From: Streptomyces sp. MP131-18
GTDB lineage: Bacteria; Actinomycetota; Actinomycetes; Streptomycetales; Streptomycetaceae
Assembly (NCBI RefSeq): GCF_001984575.1
Contig: NZ_LZNS01000001.1
Span: forward strand, 5,511,091 to 5,575,090
Reading direction: 5' to 3'
DNA: 64,000 nucleotides
Below the pieces are notes generated by a model. It ran no database searches. It saw only the letters and a list, made by a program, of their open reading frames with translations, and was not told the origin of the DNA. Position 1 is the stretch's first letter. Every line of letters begins with the position of its first letter. Positions 17,027 through 26,928 of the stretch are shown piece by piece. Both the position numbers and the translations under genes were made by a program.

Positions 17027-18013
17027 GTGAGGGACACCCGAGAGAGCCGGCTGCTACTCGTTCTGCTGGTCTCCGTCGCCTTCGCCCTGATCACCATGGA
17101 CATCCGCAGCGGTGACAACTCCCCGCTGGACGGCGCCAGAGAGGCCGCCGCCTCCGTGTTCGGGCCGGTCGAGGAAGGTGTCGCCGGCGCGGTTGACCCG
17201 GTCGCCAACGCCATCTCGGCCGTCCGGGAGTCCGGCGACCGCCGGACGCGCATCAGCGAGCTGGAGCGCGAGAACGCCGAGCTGCGGCAGCAGTTGGGCA
17301 GCGAGGAGCACCGCGATTCGCGGATAGAGCAGCTGGACGAGATGCTGCGCACCGCGGGCGCCGGGCAGTACGGCATCGTCGGGGCCCAGGTCATCGCGAT
17401 CGGCGCCGCGCAGGGCTTCTCCTGGACCGTGACGATCGACGCGGGCAGCGAGGACGGCCTCACCCGCGACATGACCGTGCTGAACGGGGACGGGCTCGTC
17501 GGCCGCGTCACCACCGTCGGCCCCGGCACCGCCACGGTGCTGCTGGCCAACGACCCCGGTTTCACCGTCGGCACGCGCCTGGAGGGCAGCGAGGAGCTGG
17601 GCCTCGCGACGGGCCGCGGCGACAACACGCTGGACGTGCAGCTGATCAATCAGCAGGCCCGCGTCCAGGAGGGCGACCGCATGGTGACCTTCGGGTCCGA
17701 GGAGAACCGGCCGTTCGTGCCGGGCGTTCCGGTCGGCGAGGTCGTCAACGTCGAGCGTTCGACGGGCGATCTGACCAGGACGGTCCAGGTCCAGCCGTAC
17801 GTGGCTTTCACACAGCTCGACCTCGTGGGCGTCGTCGTCGAGCCGCCCCGCGACAATCCGCGCGACTCGGTGCTGCCGCCGCGTCCGGAGGACGAGGCGC
17901 GCAACGAGGAGCAGGAGCGGGACGGCGACGCGGGCGCCGATGCGGACGCCGACGCCGACGCAGGAGCCGCCGACGGCGGCGGGGAAGACGACGACCCGGC
18001 GACCAGGAGCTGA
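17027..18013 (+). CDS. mreC: Rod shape-determining protein MreC
   Basis: A 328-residue protein starting at GTG. A signal anchor (LLLVLLVSVAFALITM, residues 8-23) is followed by a short coiled coil (about 80-110, RISELERENAELRQQL) and the two-lobed beta domain that binds penicillin-binding proteins. The last 45 residues are an unusual tail rich in acidic residues and alternating Asp-Ala (DADADADA). MreC links cytoplasmic MreB to periplasmic wall enzymes. mreD follows after 3 bp. Confidence 0.95.
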   Translation: MRDTRESRLLLVLLVSVAFALITMDIRSGDNSPLDGAREAAASVFGPVEEGVAGAVDPVANAISAVRESGDRRTRISELERENAELRQQLGSEEHRDSRIEQLDEMLRTAGAGQYGIVGAQVIAIGAAQGFSWTVTIDAGSEDGLTRDMTVLNGDGLVGRVTTVGPGTATVLLANDPGFTVGTRLEGSEELGLATGRGDNTLDVQLINQQARVQEGDRMVTFGSEENRPFVPGVPVGEVVNVERSTGDLTRTVQVQPYVAFTQLDLVGVVVEPPRDNPRDSVLPPRPEDEARNEEQERDGDAGADADADADAGAADGGGEDDDPATRS

Positions 18014-18016
18014 CCG

Positions 18017-18730
18017 ATGCGAGTCTCCCGCGCGCTGCTCGCGCTCATCCTCGTGATCGTGGCCCTGATGCTCCAGGTCAGCGTCCTGGCCCGGCTCCAA
18101 CTGCCCGGTGCGGTCCCCGACCTGCTGCTGCTCACGGTGCTCGGCCTCGCCCTGGTGTACGGGCACGTCGGCGGTTGCCTCACCGGCTTCGCCGCCGGGC
18201 TGCTCGCCGACCTCGTGCCGCCCGCCGACCACGCGGTCGGCCGTTACGCCCTGGTGCTGTGCGTCATCGGGTACGCGGCCGGGCTCACCAAGCCGGAGAC
18301 GGGCCAGCACCGTTCCGCCACCGTGCCGATGCTGGTGGTCGCGGCGGGCGCCGTGACGTCGACCCTGCTGTACGCGGGCGTCGGCGCGCTCGTCGGGGAC
18401 ACCGCGGCGCGCGGCGTCGGGCTCACCGACCTGCTGGTCACCGCCACCATCTACGATCTGCTGCTCGCGCCGTTCGCGGTGCCGCTGGTGATGAGCCTGG
18501 CGCGCCGCCTGGAGAGCGACCCGCTCGCCGGGGACGGCGGTTCCGGCGCCTCCGGCGGCGGCGACACGGCCGTCAGATGGCTGGGCGGCGGCGGTGGCGG
18601 GCCGCGCGGCCGCACGCCGCGCCGCACCCGCTACGGCAAGGCCGCCCGGCTCGGGGCGCGGCGCCCCATGCTGCTCGGCCGGTCGGCCCGCAACCGGGCC
18701 GGGCGCATCAAGGGAGTGAAGCGCCTGTGA
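18017..18730 (+). CDS. mreD: Rod shape-determining protein MreD
   Basis: A 237-residue membrane protein with about five helices in the first 170 residues, typical for MreD, which anchors the MreBC complex. The C-terminal 65 residues are a Gly-rich linker (WLGGGGGGPRGR) and a strongly basic tail (Arg/Lys-rich), longer than in model bacteria; a nucleic-acid or phospholipid contact is conceivable (inference). Start ATG 3 bp after mreC; translation is probably coupled. Confidence 0.93.
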   Translation: MRVSRALLALILVIVALMLQVSVLARLQLPGAVPDLLLLTVLGLALVYGHVGGCLTGFAAGLLADLVPPADHAVGRYALVLCVIGYAAGLTKPETGQHRSATVPMLVVAAGAVTSTLLYAGVGALVGDTAARGVGLTDLLVTATIYDLLLAPFAVPLVMSLARRLESDPLAGDGGSGASGGGDTAVRWLGGGGGGPRGRTPRRTRYGKAARLGARRPMLLGRSARNRAGRIKGVKRL

Positions 18731-18770
18731 GGCGGCAGGAATCGACCGGGTCCGCCCGCGGGGAGGTGCT

Positions 18771-21146
18771 GTGACCAACATCCCGGAGACCGGGCGCACA
18801 TCGCGCGTCACGATCAGGCTGGTCGTCATCCAGATACTGGTGTTCTCGCTGCTGCTCACGCTCGGCGGCCGCCTGTGGTATCTCCAGATCCGGCAGGGCG
18901 ACGAGTTCGCGGCCGAGGCGGCGGGCAACCACGTGCAGCAGGTGGTGCAGCCCGCGGTGCGCGGCGCCATCCTCGACGCGCGGGGCGTGCCCATCGCCGA
19001 CAACGAGACGCGGCTCGTCGTCTCCGTCGACCGCTCCAAGCTCAGCCGGCTGCCGGACGACGGCGAGGCGGTGCTCGCCCGCCTCGCCGAGCTGCTCGAC
19101 ATGCCGATGGAGGACATCACCAACCAGGTGCGGCTGTGCGACGCCGAGACGCCGCAGCCCTGCTGGAACGGGTCGCCCTACCAGCCCATCCCCATCACCG
19201 ACGAGGCCACCACGCAGCAGGCCCTCCAGATCCGCGAGCGCGCCGAGGACTTCCCCGGCGTGAGCGCCGAGCCGAGCGCCGTGCGTCGCTACCCCGCGCC
19301 CGAGGGCGCGAACACCGCGCAGGTCCTCGGCTACCTCTCGCCGGTCACCGACGACGAGGTCCAGGAGACGGAGGACACCGACGCGCCGCTGCTGCGGTCC
19401 GACCAGATCGGGCGTTCCGGCCTCGAACGGACGTATGACAGCTACTTGCGCGGCGACGCGGGCGTGACCCGTTACGAGGTGGACAAGTTCGGCCGCGTGC
19501 TCGGCGAGGCCGAGAGCCGGCACGCCGAGGCCGGCGCCAACGTGGTCACCACGATCGACTCCCGGGTGCAGGCCGTGGTCGAGCGCGAGCTGGTCGGCGC
19601 CATGGAGGCCGCGCGGCAGGAGCACGACGACGTCTCGGGGCGCAACTACGAGGCGGACGCCGGCTCGGCCGTCGTCATCGAGAACGACACGGGCCGCGTG
19701 GTCGCGATGGCCTCGGCCCCCGACTACGACCCCAACGTGTGGGTCGGCGGCATCTCCAGCAGCGACTACGCCGCCCTGACCGACGAGGACGCCAACGACC
19801 CGCTGCTGAACCGGGCCATCCAGGGCCAGGGCCCGCCCGGGTCGACGTTCAAGGTGGTGACGACCGCCGCGGCCGTCCAGGCCGGGTACGACTTCGACGG
19901 CCGGTACAACTGCTCCGCCTCGTACGACGTCGGCGGGCAGACGTTCCGCAACTTCGAGTCCTCCTCCTACGGGCCGATCAGCCTCGGCCGCGCCATCGAG
20001 GTCTCCTGCAACACGGTGTTCTACGGCATCGCCCACCGCGAGTGGCAGAACGACGGCGGTATCGACCCCGTCGACGATCCCGACGACTGGCTGTTCCGCA
20101 CCGCGCACGACTTCGGCCTCGGCACCCCCACCGGCATCGACCTGCCGAACGAGGCGCCCGGCCGTATCCCGGACCGGGACTGGAAGCAGGAGTACTGGGA
20201 GCTGAACGAGGAATCGTGGTGCGAGATCGCCGATTCCGACCGTGACGACTACGCCGCGCAGATCGCCCGCGAGAACTGCACCGAGGGCATGAAGATGCGC
20301 GCCGGTGACATGCTCAACTTCAGCATCGGCCAGGGCGACGTGCTGGTCACCCCGATCCAGCTGGCCTCCATCTACGCGGCCCTGGGCAACGGGGGCACCC
20401 TCTACACCCCGCAGGTGGGCCGCGCGGTGATCGCCGCGGACGGCGAGGTCGTCGAGGAGTTCGAGCCGCAGGCGGCGGGCGACCTGCCCGTGGACGAGGC
20501 GACGATGGAAAACCTGCGGGACGCCACCGCGGGCGTCGTCACCGGCGACGGCAGCGCCGCCTGGCGCTTCGGCGGGTGGCCGCAGAACGAGATTCCGCTG
20601 CGGGCCAAGACCGGCACCGCGGAGGCGTCGGGGGACAGGCAGACCACGTCGTGGCTGGCCACCTACTCGGACGACTACACGGTGGTCATGACCATCGCCC
20701 AGGCCGGCACCGGCTCGGGCGCCTCGGGCCCGGCCGTGCGGAACATCTGGGAGGCGATCTACGGCGTCTCCGGCGGTTCCGTCAACGAGGACGCGGCCCT
20801 CCTCCCCGAGCCGCACCGCGACCTGCCGCCGATCGACGAGACCGGCGCCATCGTTCCCGAGCAGGACGAGAACGAAGGCGAGGAGGTGGCAGGCGGCGAA
20901 GGGGCCGACGGCGGCGAAGGGGCCGACGGCGGCGAAGGGGCCGACCAGGCCGGCGATCCCGCCGCGGAGCCGGGCCAGGACGTGCGGCAGGGCGGCGTGC
21001 AGGGCTCGCCGCCGCCGGGACAGCCGCAGGACGCCGTCGACGGCCCCGTGGGGACGGTGACGGAGGACCTGCCGCCCGAAGTGCCGGGCAGCCCGGCGGG
21101 GGAGGCACCGCCGGGCCTGCCGCCCGACCGGCGGCAGAACGAGTGA
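18771..21146 (+). CDS. mrdA: Class B penicillin-binding protein 2 (transpeptidase)
   Basis: A 791-residue PBP2. A signal anchor (LVVIQILVFSLLLTLGG, about 14-30) precedes the dimerisation domain and the transpeptidase domain with Ser358 in STFK, SCN at 412-414 and KTG at 613-615. It crosslinks peptidoglycan with RodA as glycan polymerase. The last 120 residues are a disordered acidic, Pro/Gly-rich tail that includes three perfect 18-bp DNA repeats coding GGEGAD (20892-20945). Start GTG after GGGAGG. rodA follows after 34 bp. Confidence 0.95.
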   Translation: MTNIPETGRTSRVTIRLVVIQILVFSLLLTLGGRLWYLQIRQGDEFAAEAAGNHVQQVVQPAVRGAILDARGVPIADNETRLVVSVDRSKLSRLPDDGEAVLARLAELLDMPMEDITNQVRLCDAETPQPCWNGSPYQPIPITDEATTQQALQIRERAEDFPGVSAEPSAVRRYPAPEGANTAQVLGYLSPVTDDEVQETEDTDAPLLRSDQIGRSGLERTYDSYLRGDAGVTRYEVDKFGRVLGEAESRHAEAGANVVTTIDSRVQAVVERELVGAMEAARQEHDDVSGRNYEADAGSAVVIENDTGRVVAMASAPDYDPNVWVGGISSSDYAALTDEDANDPLLNRAIQGQGPPGSTFKVVTTAAAVQAGYDFDGRYNCSASYDVGGQTFRNFESSSYGPISLGRAIEVSCNTVFYGIAHREWQNDGGIDPVDDPDDWLFRTAHDFGLGTPTGIDLPNEAPGRIPDRDWKQEYWELNEESWCEIADSDRDDYAAQIARENCTEGMKMRAGDMLNFSIGQGDVLVTPIQLASIYAALGNGGTLYTPQVGRAVIAADGEVVEEFEPQAAGDLPVDEATMENLRDATAGVVTGDGSAAWRFGGWPQNEIPLRAKTGTAEASGDRQTTSWLATYSDDYTVVMTIAQAGTGSGASGPAVRNIWEAIYGVSGGSVNEDAALLPEPHRDLPPIDETGAIVPEQDENEGEEVAGGEGADGGEGADGGEGADQAGDPAAEPGQDVRQGGVQGSPPPGQPQDAVDGPVGTVTEDLPPEVPGSPAGEAPPGLPPDRRQNE
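20892..20945 (+). repeat. Three tandem 18-bp repeats in the PBP2 tail
   Basis: Three identical in-frame copies of an 18-nt unit (GGCGGCGAAGGGGCCGAC) coding Gly-Gly-Glu-Gly-Ala-Asp. They lie in the disordered C-terminal extension and are likely to vary in copy number among strains. Confidence 0.9.
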
Positions 21147-21180
21147 CGGGCCGCACCACGGCAGGACGAACGGATACCCG

Positions 21181-22374
21181 GTGAGTGTTCACACCCTGAC
21201 CCTCGGCGGGTCGGCCGCGCGCAAGAGCACGTGGCGCCGGCTCGCCGCCCGCGACTCGGTGGCCCGCCGCGTCGACTGGATACTGCTGCTCGCCGCGCTG
21301 GCGCTGTCCGTGCTCGGCGCGGTGCTCGTGTGGTCGGCGACGCGCAACCGCACCGAGATAAACGGCGGCGACCCCCAGTTCTTCCTGGTCAGGCAGGGCA
21401 TAAACCTGGCCGTCGGAGTCGCGCTCGCCATCGGCGTCATGTGGCTGGGGCACCAGCGGCTGCGCAGCGCCGTGCCGTTGTTCTACACCTTCTCGCTGGG
21501 CGCGATGCTGCTGGTGTTCAGCCCGCTGGGCACGGAGATCAACGGGCAGCGCGCCTGGCTCTCGCTCGGCGGGTACACCCTCCAACCCGGCGAGTTCGCC
21601 AAGGTCGCCGTCGTGCTCGGCATGGCGCTGATACTCGCGGCCCAGGTGGACGCGGGGGACCGCGACTACCCGGGCAGCCGTGCCGTGTTCCAGGCGCTCG
21701 CGCTGGCCGGGGCGCCGCTGGCCATCGTCGTCATCGACGACATGGGCATGGCCATGGTCCTCGGCATGATCGTCCTCGGCGTACTCCTGGCCTCCGGCGC
21801 GCCGCTGCGGTGGTCGATCGGCCTCGTCCTGGCCGGGATAGCCGCGGCGGTGCTGGTCTGGGCGCTGGGCGTGCTCGACCAGTACCAGCTCGACCGATTC
21901 GCCGCGTTCGCCGACCCGTCCCGGGACCCGGCGGGCGTGGGCTACAACACCAACCAGGCGAGAATCGCCATCGGGTCGGGCGGCCTCGACGGCAAGGGGC
22001 TCTTCCAGGGCACCCAGACCACCGGTCAGTTCGTGCCCGAACAGCACACCGACTTCATCTTCACCGTCGCCGCCGAGGAGCTGGGCTTCATCGGGGCGGG
22101 CGGGATCATCGTGCTGATAGGCATAGTCCTGTGGCGGGCGCTGCGCATCGCCCGCGGCGCCACCGACCTGTACAGCACCATCATCGCGGCCGGCATCGTC
22201 GCCTGGCTCGCGTTCCAGTGCTTCGAGAACATCGGCATGGCCCTGGGCATCATGCCCGTCGCGGGCCTGCCGCTGCCGTTCCTCTCCTACGGCGGCACGT
22301 CGATGTTCGCCGTGTGGGTCGCCATCGGGCTGCTCCAGTCGGTCCGCATGAAACGCCCGCTCTCCGCCGCCTGA
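21181..22374 (+). CDS. rodA: RodA/FtsW/SpoVE-family glycan polymerase
   Basis: A 397-residue SEDS protein with about ten membrane helices. Characteristic parts are NGQRAWLSLGG...PGEFAKV in the first large loop region, EQHTDFIFTVAAEELGF with the catalytic acidic residue, and PVAGLPLPFLSYGGTSM near the C terminus. With PBP2 it polymerises lipid II. It starts at GTG (21181) and completes the mre/rod cluster; in Streptomyces the homologue (sfr) acts in sporulation. Confidence 0.95.
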   Translation: MSVHTLTLGGSAARKSTWRRLAARDSVARRVDWILLLAALALSVLGAVLVWSATRNRTEINGGDPQFFLVRQGINLAVGVALAIGVMWLGHQRLRSAVPLFYTFSLGAMLLVFSPLGTEINGQRAWLSLGGYTLQPGEFAKVAVVLGMALILAAQVDAGDRDYPGSRAVFQALALAGAPLAIVVIDDMGMAMVLGMIVLGVLLASGAPLRWSIGLVLAGIAAAVLVWALGVLDQYQLDRFAAFADPSRDPAGVGYNTNQARIAIGSGGLDGKGLFQGTQTTGQFVPEQHTDFIFTVAAEELGFIGAGGIIVLIGIVLWRALRIARGATDLYSTIIAAGIVAWLAFQCFENIGMALGIMPVAGLPLPFLSYGGTSMFAVWVAIGLLQSVRMKRPLSAA

Positions 22375-22446
22375 AACGTCCGTTTGCGCCGGGCTCCTCC
22401 TGCCTACTCGTAGGGGCGGGACAGCAGGCGACGGACGAGGACGGGC

Positions 22447-23931
22447 ATGACGACAAAACAGGAAATCAGCAGCACGAAGGAAACCGAGCGCAAGTATGAA
22501 GGGCCCGTGCCGCTGCCCGAACTGGCGGGCACCGGGCCGGTGCACACCACACGCGACCCCGGCGGCCTGCTCCTGGACGCCGTGTACTACGACACCGCCG
22601 ACCGGCGCCTCGCCGCCGGCGGCGTCACGCTGCGCCGCCGCACCGGCGGCGCCGACGACGGCTGGCACCTGAAACTGCCGCTCGGCGGCTCCTCGCGCGA
22701 GGAGATCAGGGCCCCGCTCACCGACCAGCTGCCCGACTCGCTGCTCGCGCTGTTGCGCGCCCGCATCCGCCGGGAGCCGATCGGCCCAATCGTCAGCCTG
22801 CACACCGACCGCCGCCGGCGGCTCCTCCTCGACGTGGAGGGCACCGCCCTCGGCGAGGTGGCCGTCGACATGGTCACCGCCCGGCGCGACGGGCGCACCG
22901 CGGAGTGGACCGAGATCGAGGTCGAACTGGCCGACGGTGCCGACCCGGCCGTCCTGGACGCGGTGGAGGAACGGCTGGCCGCCGCCGGTCTCCGGCCCTC
23001 AGGCGGCGCCTCCAAACTGGCCCGCGCCCTCGCCGAGACCGCCGAGGCCACCGCCTGGGCGGCGCCCGACGCCGCGGGCGGCACCGCGGGCGGCGACGTC
23101 CTGGCCTACGCCCGCCGCCAGTGGGAGATCCTCGTCGGCCTCGACCCCGCGGTGCGCCGCGAACGGCCCGGCTCCGTGCACCGCATGCGGGTCGCCACCC
23201 GGCGGCTGCGCAGCTGCCTGCGCAGCCACGGCAAGACCCTGGACCGCGCGGCGACGAAGCCGCTCGCGGAGGAACTGCGCTGGCTCGCGGGCGAACTCGG
23301 CGTCGACCGCGACCGCGAGGTGCTCGCGGAGCGCCTCGGGACGCGGCTGGCCGAGCTGCCGCCGGAGCTGGTGCGCGGCCCGGTGCCACTGCGCCTGGCC
23401 CGCCGCGACGGCATCGCGCGGCAGGCGTCCGGGGCCGGCGTCACCGCCGCCCTGGACAGCCCGCGGTACCTGTCGCTGCTCGACACCCTCGACCTGCTGC
23501 TCGGCACCTCGCCGCCCCTGACCGACGCGGCGGGGCGGCCGGCCGCCAAGGCCATGACGAAGACGCTGCGCCGCGAGGGCGACCGCCTGGCGCGGCGGCT
23601 CGACGCGGCCCTGGCCGCCGAGCCGGGGCCCGGCCGCGACGCCGCCCTGCACCGGGCCCGCAAGGCCGCCAAACGCGCCAGGTACGCGGCGGAGGCGGCC
23701 CGGCCCGCGCTGGGCAAGAAGGCCCGCCGGACGGGCAAGCGGTTCAAGCGCGTGCAGCAGGTGCTCGGCGACCACCACGACAGCGTGGTCGCCAGGGCCG
23801 CACTGCGTCAGGTCGCGGCGGAGGCCGAGGCGGCGGGCGAGCCCTCGTTCACCTACGGGGCCCTGCACGGCCGGGAGACCGGGCTGGCCGCGGCCGGGGA
23901 ACGGGCGGCGGGCCGCTTGCGGGTACGCTGA
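22447..23931 (+). CDS. CYTH-CHAD domain protein
   Basis: A 494-residue protein. The N-terminal CYTH (triphosphate tunnel) domain opens with ETERKYEG and holds alternating charged strands (about residues 12-195, including EWTEIEVEL); the CHAD domain follows (about 215-490) with its histidine-rich helices (VHRMRVATRRLRS, LGDHHDSVVA). CYTH enzymes act on inorganic triphosphate or adenylates, and CHAD domains bind polyphosphate, so a role in polyphosphate or triphosphate metabolism is likely. ATG start; the gene ends directly against the next open frame. Confidence 0.92.
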   Translation: MTTKQEISSTKETERKYEGPVPLPELAGTGPVHTTRDPGGLLLDAVYYDTADRRLAAGGVTLRRRTGGADDGWHLKLPLGGSSREEIRAPLTDQLPDSLLALLRARIRREPIGPIVSLHTDRRRRLLLDVEGTALGEVAVDMVTARRDGRTAEWTEIEVELADGADPAVLDAVEERLAAAGLRPSGGASKLARALAETAEATAWAAPDAAGGTAGGDVLAYARRQWEILVGLDPAVRRERPGSVHRMRVATRRLRSCLRSHGKTLDRAATKPLAEELRWLAGELGVDRDREVLAERLGTRLAELPPELVRGPVPLRLARRDGIARQASGAGVTAALDSPRYLSLLDTLDLLLGTSPPLTDAAGRPAAKAMTKTLRREGDRLARRLDAALAAEPGPGRDAALHRARKAAKRARYAAEAARPALGKKARRTGKRFKRVQQVLGDHHDSVVARAALRQVAAEAEAAGEPSFTYGALHGRETGLAAAGERAAGRLRVR

Positions 23932-23979
23932 ATGATCCAGCCCACAACCGCCACCGCCCTCCCAGAAGGACGCGAGCCC

Positions 23980-25923
23980 ATGCCTGTCGAGTCGGTCTTC
24001 CCGCGCCTGGAGGCCCTCCTCCCGCACGTTCAGAAGCCGATCCAGTACGTCGGTGGTGAGCTGAACTCCACCGTCAAGGACTGGGACGCCTGCGACGTCC
24101 GCTGGTCGCTGATGTACCCCGACGCGTACGAGGTGGGGCTGCCCAACCAGGGCGTCATGATCCTCTACGAGGTGCTGAACGAGCAGGAGGGCGTCCTCGC
24201 GGAGCGCACCTACAGCGTCTGGCCCGACCTTGAGGAGCTGATGCGCGAGCACGGCGTCCCGCAGTTCACGGTGGACGCGCACCGGCCGGTCTCCGCGTTC
24301 GACCTGCTGGGCGTGTCCTTCTCGACGGAGCTGGGCTACACCAACCTGCTGGCCGCCCTCGACCTGGCCGGGATTCCGCTGTCGGCGCGGGAGCGCACCA
24401 CCGACCACCCGGTGGTGGTGGCCGGCGGGCACGCCGCGTTCAACCCGGAGCCCATCGCCGAGTTCATCGACTGCGCGGTCGTCGGCGACGGCGAGCAGGC
24501 CGTCCTGGACATCACCCGCATCGTGCGCGCCTGGAAGGCCGAAGGCCGCCCGGGCGGGCGCGCGGAGCTGCTGCTGCGCCTCGCGCGCAGCGGCGGGGTG
24601 TACGTGCCGGGCTTCTACGACGTGGAGTACCTGCCGGACGGCCGGATCTCCCGCGTGGTGCCCAACCGGCCGGGTGTGCCCTGGCGTGTCGCCAAGCACA
24701 CCGTGATGGACCTCGACGAGTGGCCGTACCCCAAGCAGCCGCTGGTGCCGCTGGCGGAGACCGTGCACGAGCGGATGTCGGTGGAGATCTTCCGCGGCTG
24801 CACGCGAGGCTGCCGGTTCTGCCAGGCGGGCATGATCACGCGGCCGGTGCGCGAGCGTTCGATCACCGGCATCGGCGACATGGTGGACAAGGGCCTTGAG
24901 GCCACCGGTTTCGAGGAGGTCGGCCTGCTGTCGCTGTCCTCGGCCGACCACAGTGAGATCGCCGACGTCGCCAAGGGCCTCGCCGACCGGTACGAAGAGG
25001 ACAAGATCGGCCTCTCGCTGCCGTCCACCCGCGTCGACGCGTTCAACATCGACCTCGCCAACGAGCTGACGCGCAACGGGCGCCGCTCCGGCCTCACGTT
25101 CGCCCCCGAGGGCGGCAGCGAGCGGATTCGCAAGGTGATCAACAAAATGGTCTCCGAGGAGGACCTGATCCGCACCGTCGCCACCGCCTACGGCAACGGC
25201 TGGCGGCAGGTGAAGCTGTACTTCATGTGCGGGCTGCCCACCGAGACCGACGAGGACGTGCTCCAGATCGCCGAGATGGCGACCAGGGTCATCGCGAAGG
25301 GCCGCGAGGTCTCCGGGTCCAACGACATCCGCTGCACCGTCTCCATCGGCGGCTTCGTGCCCAAGCCGCACACCCCGTTCCAGTGGGCCCCGCAGCTCTC
25401 GGCGCCGGAGACCGACGCCCGGCTGGCCAAGCTCCGCGACGCGATCCGCGCCGACAAGCGGTACGGCCGTTCCATCGGCTTCCGCTACCACGACGGCAAG
25501 CCCGGCACCGTCGAGGGACTGCTCTCGCGCGGCGACCGGCGCGTCGGCGCGGTGATCCGCGCGGTGTACGAGGCGGGCGGCCGGTTCGACGGCTGGCGGG
25601 AGTTCTTCTCCTACGACCAGTGGATGGCCTGCGCCGAGGGGGCCCTGACCCCGCAGGGCGTCGACGTCGCCTGGTACACGACGCGCGAGCGCGGCTACGA
25701 GGAGGTCCTGCCGTGGGACCACCTCGACTCCGGCCTGGACAAGGACTGGCTGTGGGAGGACTGGCAGGACGCACTGGACGAGACCGAGGTCGAGGACTGC
25801 CGCTGGACCCCCTGCTTCGACTGCGGCGTGTGCCCGCAGCTGGACACCAAGATCCAGATCGGCCCCACGGGCAAGAAGCTGCTGCCGCTTCAGGTCGTGA
25901 AGTCAGGCGCTGAGCCGCGTTGA
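23980..25923 (+). CDS. Radical SAM protein, B12-binding-like family (TIGR03960 type)
   Basis: A 647-residue radical SAM enzyme. An N-terminal B12-binding-like fold (about 25-220) precedes the radical SAM core, whose iron-sulfur ligands are in CTRGCRFCQAG near residue 277; HTPFQWAPQ and a C-terminal cysteine cluster (DCRWTPCFDCGVCPQ) follow. The substrate is unknown; the family is tied to the DUF2344 gene found here 13 kb downstream, and both are placed near RNase E and L21, suggesting an RNA or ribosome modification (inference). Start ATG at 23980 because AGAAGGA precedes it; an earlier ATG at 23932 lacks a ribosome site. Confidence 0.92.
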   Translation: MPVESVFPRLEALLPHVQKPIQYVGGELNSTVKDWDACDVRWSLMYPDAYEVGLPNQGVMILYEVLNEQEGVLAERTYSVWPDLEELMREHGVPQFTVDAHRPVSAFDLLGVSFSTELGYTNLLAALDLAGIPLSARERTTDHPVVVAGGHAAFNPEPIAEFIDCAVVGDGEQAVLDITRIVRAWKAEGRPGGRAELLLRLARSGGVYVPGFYDVEYLPDGRISRVVPNRPGVPWRVAKHTVMDLDEWPYPKQPLVPLAETVHERMSVEIFRGCTRGCRFCQAGMITRPVRERSITGIGDMVDKGLEATGFEEVGLLSLSSADHSEIADVAKGLADRYEEDKIGLSLPSTRVDAFNIDLANELTRNGRRSGLTFAPEGGSERIRKVINKMVSEEDLIRTVATAYGNGWRQVKLYFMCGLPTETDEDVLQIAEMATRVIAKGREVSGSNDIRCTVSIGGFVPKPHTPFQWAPQLSAPETDARLAKLRDAIRADKRYGRSIGFRYHDGKPGTVEGLLSRGDRRVGAVIRAVYEAGGRFDGWREFFSYDQWMACAEGALTPQGVDVAWYTTRERGYEEVLPWDHLDSGLDKDWLWEDWQDALDETEVEDCRWTPCFDCGVCPQLDTKIQIGPTGKKLLPLQVVKSGAEPR

Positions 25924-25929
25924 CGCGGG

Positions 25930-25953
25930 GAGGGCGAACCGGGGTTCGCCCTC
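25930..25953. terminator. Terminator after the radical SAM gene
   Basis: GAGGGCGAACC (25930-25940) pairs perfectly with GGTTCGCCCTC (25943-25953) over a 2-nt loop. It marks the end of the core block and the left edge of the accessory island; the opposing pseudogene ends 25 bp beyond. Confidence 0.8.
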
Positions 25954-25978
25954 GCCGCCGTTCGGCGTCGACGTGAGT

Positions 25979-26928
25979 TCACGATCGTTCTGGCGACGTC
26001 TCCGTTCCGGAGAACGTGCCGTTGCACTCGCGCTGGAGTGCGATGTCGTTCCACATCGGATGGTGTGGAGCGGCGTTGGAGCACACGATCGTGCCCCATG
26101 CCCCGGCCCGCGCGCTGAGGCGGACGGCCTCCCGGCAGACCTCCGCACCGACGGGCCCTTCCTCGAAGTTGCCGCTCAGCGGGGTGCAGCCGATCCAGCC
26201 TTCGCCGAAGACCAGGGGAATCCCGCGTCCGGCGCACTGATCGGCAGCCGCGGAGATCCAGGTGTCCAGGGTGCGCAGCATGGACCTGCGGTGTTCGCCG
26301 TAGCGTTCGTACAGGAATCGGTCCCATGCCTCGGCGTCGCACCAGTCGTGCACGTAGATCTCGGGCTTGCCGACGATCGTGGCCTTCAGCCGCCATTCCT
26401 CGCCGGCGGGCGGACGCCACTGGCCGAACGTCGGGGCGCCGGGGCGCCGGGGCGCATGAGGTCGGCACGGGCGCGTTCCTCGTCGAATCCGCCGTCGGTC
26501 GAGCGCAGGCCGTAGCCGACCACGAGTTCGTCGAGAACTCCGTAGACATAGGGGTGGAAGACGCCGACGTCGATGTTCTCGGGTATGCCGCGGAACGCGT
26601 CCAACGGTACGCGGGCGTAGTTGACCGTGACGGGGACGTCGGGTTGGCGTTCGTGGAAGCGGGCCAGGCCGCGTTCGAGGCGCTCCCGCAGCTCCACGAC
26701 GGCCGGTTCGCGTCCTGGCAGTCCTTCCGTGAGGTATCCGCCCTGGACCTCGTTGTGCAGTTCGACGAACGCGATCACCTCGGCGAGCCCTTCGGCTTCC
26801 GCGAGTTCGTAAGCGTCGGCGAGGGCGTCGGCCAGCCGGGTGGGGCGGTCCTCAGGTTCGACGGCCATGAGCGCGTCGAACCATCGTCGATCACCGGCGA
26901 AGGAACTGCTCTGCTGGTACTCCCAGCT
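25979..26928 (-). pseudogene. Cellulase-like glycoside hydrolase, 5'-truncated and frameshifted
   Basis: Two overlapping minus-strand frames together give most of a cellulase-like (GH5-type clan) protein. The upstream piece has WEYQQSSSFAGDRRWFDAL, FVELHNEVQ and VGVFHPYVYGVLDE; the downstream piece (from about 26420) has VGKPEIYVHDWCD, PLVFGEGWIG and SNAAPHHPMWND, so both candidate catalytic glutamates remain. The frame is broken at 26433-26455, where GGGGCGCC is repeated in tandem; removing one 8-bp unit restores RPGAPTFGQWRPP in frame. The N-terminal third of the usual protein is absent: the gene is joined directly to a solute-binding-protein fragment. Likely non-functional unless the frameshift is a sequencing artefact. 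Confidence 0.8.
26433..26455. repeat. Tandem 8-bp repeat causing the frameshift
   Basis: GGGGCGCC at 26433-26440 and again at 26441-26448, then GGGGCGC at 26449-26455. One unit too many shifts the cellulase-like frame by 8 nt. Slipped-strand replication is the simplest origin; misassembly of a GC-rich repeat is the alternative. Confidence 0.85.
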
